A DNA stretch of 64,000 nt from Occallatibacter savannae (GTDB taxonomy: Bacteria; Acidobacteriota; Terriglobia; Terriglobales; Acidobacteriaceae), in contig NZ_QFFY01000010.1 of assembly GCF_003131205.1 (NCBI RefSeq), forward strand, positions 1 to 64,000, given 5' to 3'. Within the stretch, counting starts at the first letter, position 1; each line of letters opens with the position of its first letter. A program made the translations under genes and the position numbers. This document shows positions 60,868-64,000 of the stretch, piece by piece. Below the pieces are notes generated by a model. It was not told where the DNA came from. It was given only the letters and a program-made list of their open reading frames with translations, and did no database searches.

Positions 60868-63708
60868 ATGGCACTTTTGTGGAGTCCTGAGAGCTGGTCG
60901 CAGAGACTGGCCGAACTCGAGGCGCGCTCGGGCGAGCTCAAGGAGGCTCCGCTACGGCGCGACGTCCGATCCCTCGGAACACTGCTGGGCGAAGTGCTCC
61001 GCGAGCAGGCCGGAGAAGATCTTTTCGCCCATGTCGAGGCCCTGCGCCAGGGCACCATCCGTCGCCGGGATGCCGAAGCGACCGGCGAGGAGAAAGAGGC
61101 GGAACGCCACGGTGCCAAGGCGTTGGAACTTGTGCACTCCCTGCCTGCCGAGCGCGCCCTCCTCCTAACAAGGGCGTTTGCGTTCTACTTCGAGCTCATC
61201 AACCTGGCTGAGACAAACCACCGCAAGCGCAGGCGTATCGCCCTTCAGCTGAACGGCCAAGCCGAAAAGCAGCGCGGATCGCTCGCCGGAACACTCGCGG
61301 AGATGCGGCGCGTCGGCATCTCCGCCGACGAAGCCATGCAGTGGCTCCGGCGCATTCTTGTCGTGCCGGTTTTCACCGCCCACCCCACCGAAGTCGCGCG
61401 CCGTACCGTCATGACGAAACGCCGGCGCATCGGCGACTACCTCGCGCAACTCGACCGCATCCCCGTGCCCGAACAGGAGATGGCGCATCTCGAAGACGCG
61501 ATCCGAGCCGAAATCACTAGCCTCTGGCAGACCGACGAGGTTCGATCGCGACGCCCGACGGTTTACGACGAAGTGAAAATGGGGCTCGACTACTACGACG
61601 TGTCCATCTTCGCCACTCTCCCGGCGCTCTACAGAGAAATCTCGGAGGCTCTGCGGGCTGCGTACGACATCGAAGTCGAACCCCACGAGCTGCCGCAGGT
61701 CCTCAGGTTCGGTTCTTGGATCGGCGGCGATCGCGACGGAAATCCCTTCGTCACCCCGGAGGTGACGCGGGATGCGATTCAGCTCGCGCGCGGTCACCTT
61801 CTGCTCTACTACCAGTCCAGGCTCGACGAAATCATCGATCTGCTCACGACCAGTGCACACCAGCGGCCTGTGAGCAAGGAGCTGCGCGAACGGCTGGATG
61901 CTTACGTAGCGCTCGTGCACACCCCGGAGGCCCAGGTCTTCGGCGCTCAGTACGAATTCGAGTACTATCGCCGATTCATCATCTGTGTAAAGGCCCGGAT
62001 TCAGCGCACCCTTGAGATGACGGGAAGGCACGGTTCAACAATGCTGCCCGTCATGCCCTACACGCTCACGAAGGGCCAGGAGAAGCTGGCTCAGGTCCTG
62101 CCCGAATACTGCTCGGTCGAAAAATTCCTCGATGATCTTGAGGCCTTACGCGCCTCACTAGCCGCGAATGCGGGGCTGCGCATCGCCGAGACGCTCATCG
62201 ACCCGCTGATCCTGCAGGTGCGAACGTTCGGACTGCATCTTCATACGCTCGACATCCGACAACACGCGCGCGTCCACGCCGCGGCGCTGCAGGAAGCCAT
62301 TAGCGACACCATAGCGCCCGTGCTGCCGGCCGAAATGTCGGCCGAAACAACCTCTGTTCTGGAGACCTTTCGCGTCGTCGCCGAAATGAAAGAAGGCTGC
62401 TCGCCAGAGGTCATTCGTCAATACGTGATCAGCGGCGCTTCAAGCGTTGAAGACGTTCTGGCCGTAGTACGCCTCGCTCGTCTCGGCGGCGTCACCGTGG
62501 AAGGATCTAAGCGCGATCCCGGCCTCATGCCTGTCCCCCTGTTCGAATCCATCGAAGATCTGCGCCAGGCTCCGGAAGTCTGCCGTGAGCTTTGGACCCG
62601 CGCTGACTACAAAAAGCTGCTCGCATCGTGGGGAAACTGGCAGGAGGTCATGCTGGGGTACTCCGACTCCAACAAAGACGGAGGAATGTTGACCAGCACC
62701 TGGGAGATCTTCCGCGCTCATCGAGGACTGCACGAAGTGGCCCGCGATTGCGGCGTGAAGCTGCGGCTCTTCCACGGGCGCGGCGGAACCGTGGGGCGAG
62801 GCGGTGGACCCACCCATCGCGCCATCTTCGCTCAGCCCATGGACTCCTTTGAGGGGCAGCTCCGCATTACAGAACAAGGCGAAGTCCTCAACTTCAAATA
62901 CGCCGACGAGATCCTCGCAGAGCGGAACCTGGAGCTGATGATTGCGGCGTCGCTCGACGCGCTGGCTCGTCCCAATGCTCGCGATCCGCAGGGACACTTC
63001 ACCGGCGTCCTGAAACCGGAATGGGAGGTCGCCCTTAACGAGCTTTCCGCCATCGCATTCGCGTTCTATCGCAACAATGTCCTTGAGAACTCCGAGGTAG
63101 TCACCTACTTCGAGCAGTCGACCCCGGTCGGAGAGCTCGAGCACGCCAAAATCGGCTCCCGCCCCGCGCGGCGCAATAAATCACCGAAACTTTCTGATCT
63201 CCGCGCTATTCCCTGGGTGTTCGGATGGACGCAATCGCGCCTCCTTGTGCCCGCGTGGTTCGGCGTAGGCTATGCGATCGAGCAGTTCACCAGGACACCT
63301 GGCTCGGTCGACCTTCTACGGCTGATGGCGCGGGAGTTTCCGCTGTTCATTGATCTGATCCGTAATGTAGAGATGGCCCTCGGTAAGGTTGATCTGTCCA
63401 CCGCAAGGCTCTACTCCGAGTTGGTCGCCGACGCCAACCTCCGCGAGCGCATCTACGACATGTTCGAGGCTGAGTTCCACCGTTCCGTAAACGCAGTCCT
63501 CGCAGTCACCGGCCAGAAAGAACTTCTGCAGACAAATCGCGTACTCGCTCATTCCATCAAGCTCCGCAACCCCTACGTCGATCCAATGCACCTCATCCAG
63601 GTCGACATGCTGCGCAGAAAACGTGCCGGCGAGGACACCCCCGAAGTCAACCGCGCAATCGCTGCCACCATCAGCGGTATCTCCGCGGGACTGCGAAACA
63701 CGGGCTGA
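60868..63708 (+). CDS. ppc: Phosphoenolpyruvate carboxylase
   Basis: 946 residues, full length. Catalytic His in VFTAHPTEVARRT, GSWIGGDRDGNPFVT, LGYSDSNKDGGMLTSTW, LFHGRGGTVGRGGGPTHRAI, and the conserved end GLRNTG. It fixes bicarbonate onto PEP to give oxaloacetate, refilling the citric acid cycle. It starts 164 bases from the divergent DUF5916 gene. Effector-binding details cannot be judged here. Confidence 0.96.
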   Translation: MALLWSPESWSQRLAELEARSGELKEAPLRRDVRSLGTLLGEVLREQAGEDLFAHVEALRQGTIRRRDAEATGEEKEAERHGAKALELVHSLPAERALLLTRAFAFYFELINLAETNHRKRRRIALQLNGQAEKQRGSLAGTLAEMRRVGISADEAMQWLRRILVVPVFTAHPTEVARRTVMTKRRRIGDYLAQLDRIPVPEQEMAHLEDAIRAEITSLWQTDEVRSRRPTVYDEVKMGLDYYDVSIFATLPALYREISEALRAAYDIEVEPHELPQVLRFGSWIGGDRDGNPFVTPEVTRDAIQLARGHLLLYYQSRLDEIIDLLTTSAHQRPVSKELRERLDAYVALVHTPEAQVFGAQYEFEYYRRFIICVKARIQRTLEMTGRHGSTMLPVMPYTLTKGQEKLAQVLPEYCSVEKFLDDLEALRASLAANAGLRIAETLIDPLILQVRTFGLHLHTLDIRQHARVHAAALQEAISDTIAPVLPAEMSAETTSVLETFRVVAEMKEGCSPEVIRQYVISGASSVEDVLAVVRLARLGGVTVEGSKRDPGLMPVPLFESIEDLRQAPEVCRELWTRADYKKLLASWGNWQEVMLGYSDSNKDGGMLTSTWEIFRAHRGLHEVARDCGVKLRLFHGRGGTVGRGGGPTHRAIFAQPMDSFEGQLRITEQGEVLNFKYADEILAERNLELMIAASLDALARPNARDPQGHFTGVLKPEWEVALNELSAIAFAFYRNNVLENSEVVTYFEQSTPVGELEHAKIGSRPARRNKSPKLSDLRAIPWVFGWTQSRLLVPAWFGVGYAIEQFTRTPGSVDLLRLMAREFPLFIDLIRNVEMALGKVDLSTARLYSELVADANLRERIYDMFEAEFHRSVNAVLAVTGQKELLQTNRVLAHSIKLRNPYVDPMHLIQVDMLRRKRAGEDTPEVNRAIAATISGISAGLRNTG

Positions 63709-64000
63709 TGCCACGCCGCAGTGCTGATTGATGACACCGGCGAGCTTTAAGTTTTGAGCAGGTTCACATCTATACCCGCTCCAATTTTCCTTCCTGGAAA
63801 ACCGGCGCAATTCATATTACCTTTGAGACACCTACATAAGGGGAAACCCTAGGTTTGTAACGTCCTTAGTAGTGCATTTCCGTATACTTCGCTCCAGTGG
63901 GCGCTGTCGGATGTGCAGCAAGGGCCGATCCAGGGTTAGATCGATGGCGCCGCTTAGAAACGTTCTCGGCCCAGTGCAGCTGTCCAGTTCATTGCAGTAG
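63709..64000. other. Downstream edge of window, no gene seen
   Basis: No supported gene in the last 292 bases. Two hairpins are visible: 63785-63801 (TTTTCC, 5-nt loop, GGAAAA), 77 bases after the ppc stop and perhaps near its 3' end, and 63839-63850 (AGGG, GAAA tetraloop, CCCT). The remainder may be the upstream region of a gene beyond the window. Confidence 0.4.

Noticed and set aside
60705..61118. Upstream extension of the DUF5916 frame
   Set aside because: It overlaps ppc on the opposite strand and is Ser/Arg-rich. A GTG with a good ribosome site and signal peptide lies at 60704.

Overview
The window looks like a chromosomal segment of an acidobacterium, probably class Terriglobia. This is inferred from gene content and style: a fairly GC-rich Gram-negative genome with TonB-dependent and DUF5916-type outer-membrane proteins, Wzx/Wzy polysaccharide genes, many secreted proteins of unknown role, and short palindromic intergenic repeats. 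I ran no database search. There are no insertion sequences, phage genes, CRISPR arrays or rRNA genes. One tRNA with a CAT anticodon is present.

Layout. 1-4.6 kb: small secreted and single-domain proteins (DUF3592-like, HEAT-repeat, phytanoyl-CoA dioxygenase-like, zinc ribbon, lone receiver domain). 4.6-8.7 kb: a signalling operon of TonB-dependent receptor, YfiR-like periplasmic protein and a histidine kinase with a YfiN-type sensor region. 8.8-20.3 kb: an eight-gene exopolysaccharide operon on the minus strand, reading from the initiating sugar transferase through the Wza-like exporter, Wzz-like protein, flippase and glycosyltransferases around a Wzy-like polymerase. 21.3-24.0 kb: a DUF305 / LVIVD-repeat secreted pair. 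24.2-29.8 kb: a membrane diguanylate cyclase with a structured leader, a ferredoxin and a large secreted protein. 30.2-31.4 kb: a two-gene PIN-domain module.

31.4-44.9 kb is an aromatic amino acid block. Biosynthesis comes first: trpB-trpA-aroQ-aroF-tyrA on the minus strand and trpC-trpF divergently on the plus strand. After the tRNA comes the opposite pathway: hppD-phhA-hmgA-(unknown)-fahA, which takes phenylalanine and tyrosine to fumarate and acetoacetate, facing a divergent Lrp/AsnC regulator with a palindromic operator candidate between them. 47-53 kb is an acyl-CoA block that fits branched-chain (leucine-type) breakdown ending in acetoacetate, with a CoA transferase that could activate acetoacetate from both pathways. 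53-64 kb holds a decayed L,D-transpeptidase gene, a zinc phospholipase C-like protein, an ABC-F ATPase, a Vps62-like secreted protein, a DUF5916 outer-membrane protein and PEP carboxylase.

Items most worth a second look: a 19-nt sequence found in two unrelated leaders, each followed by a hairpin; an uncharacterised conserved-looking protein inside the tyrosine-degradation operon, where maleylacetoacetate isomerase is absent; a Yfi-type sensor wired to a histidine kinase; a PIN protein with altered acidic residues beside an atypical partner; and the L,D-transpeptidase pseudogene with an in-frame stop plus loss of the catalytic cysteine.
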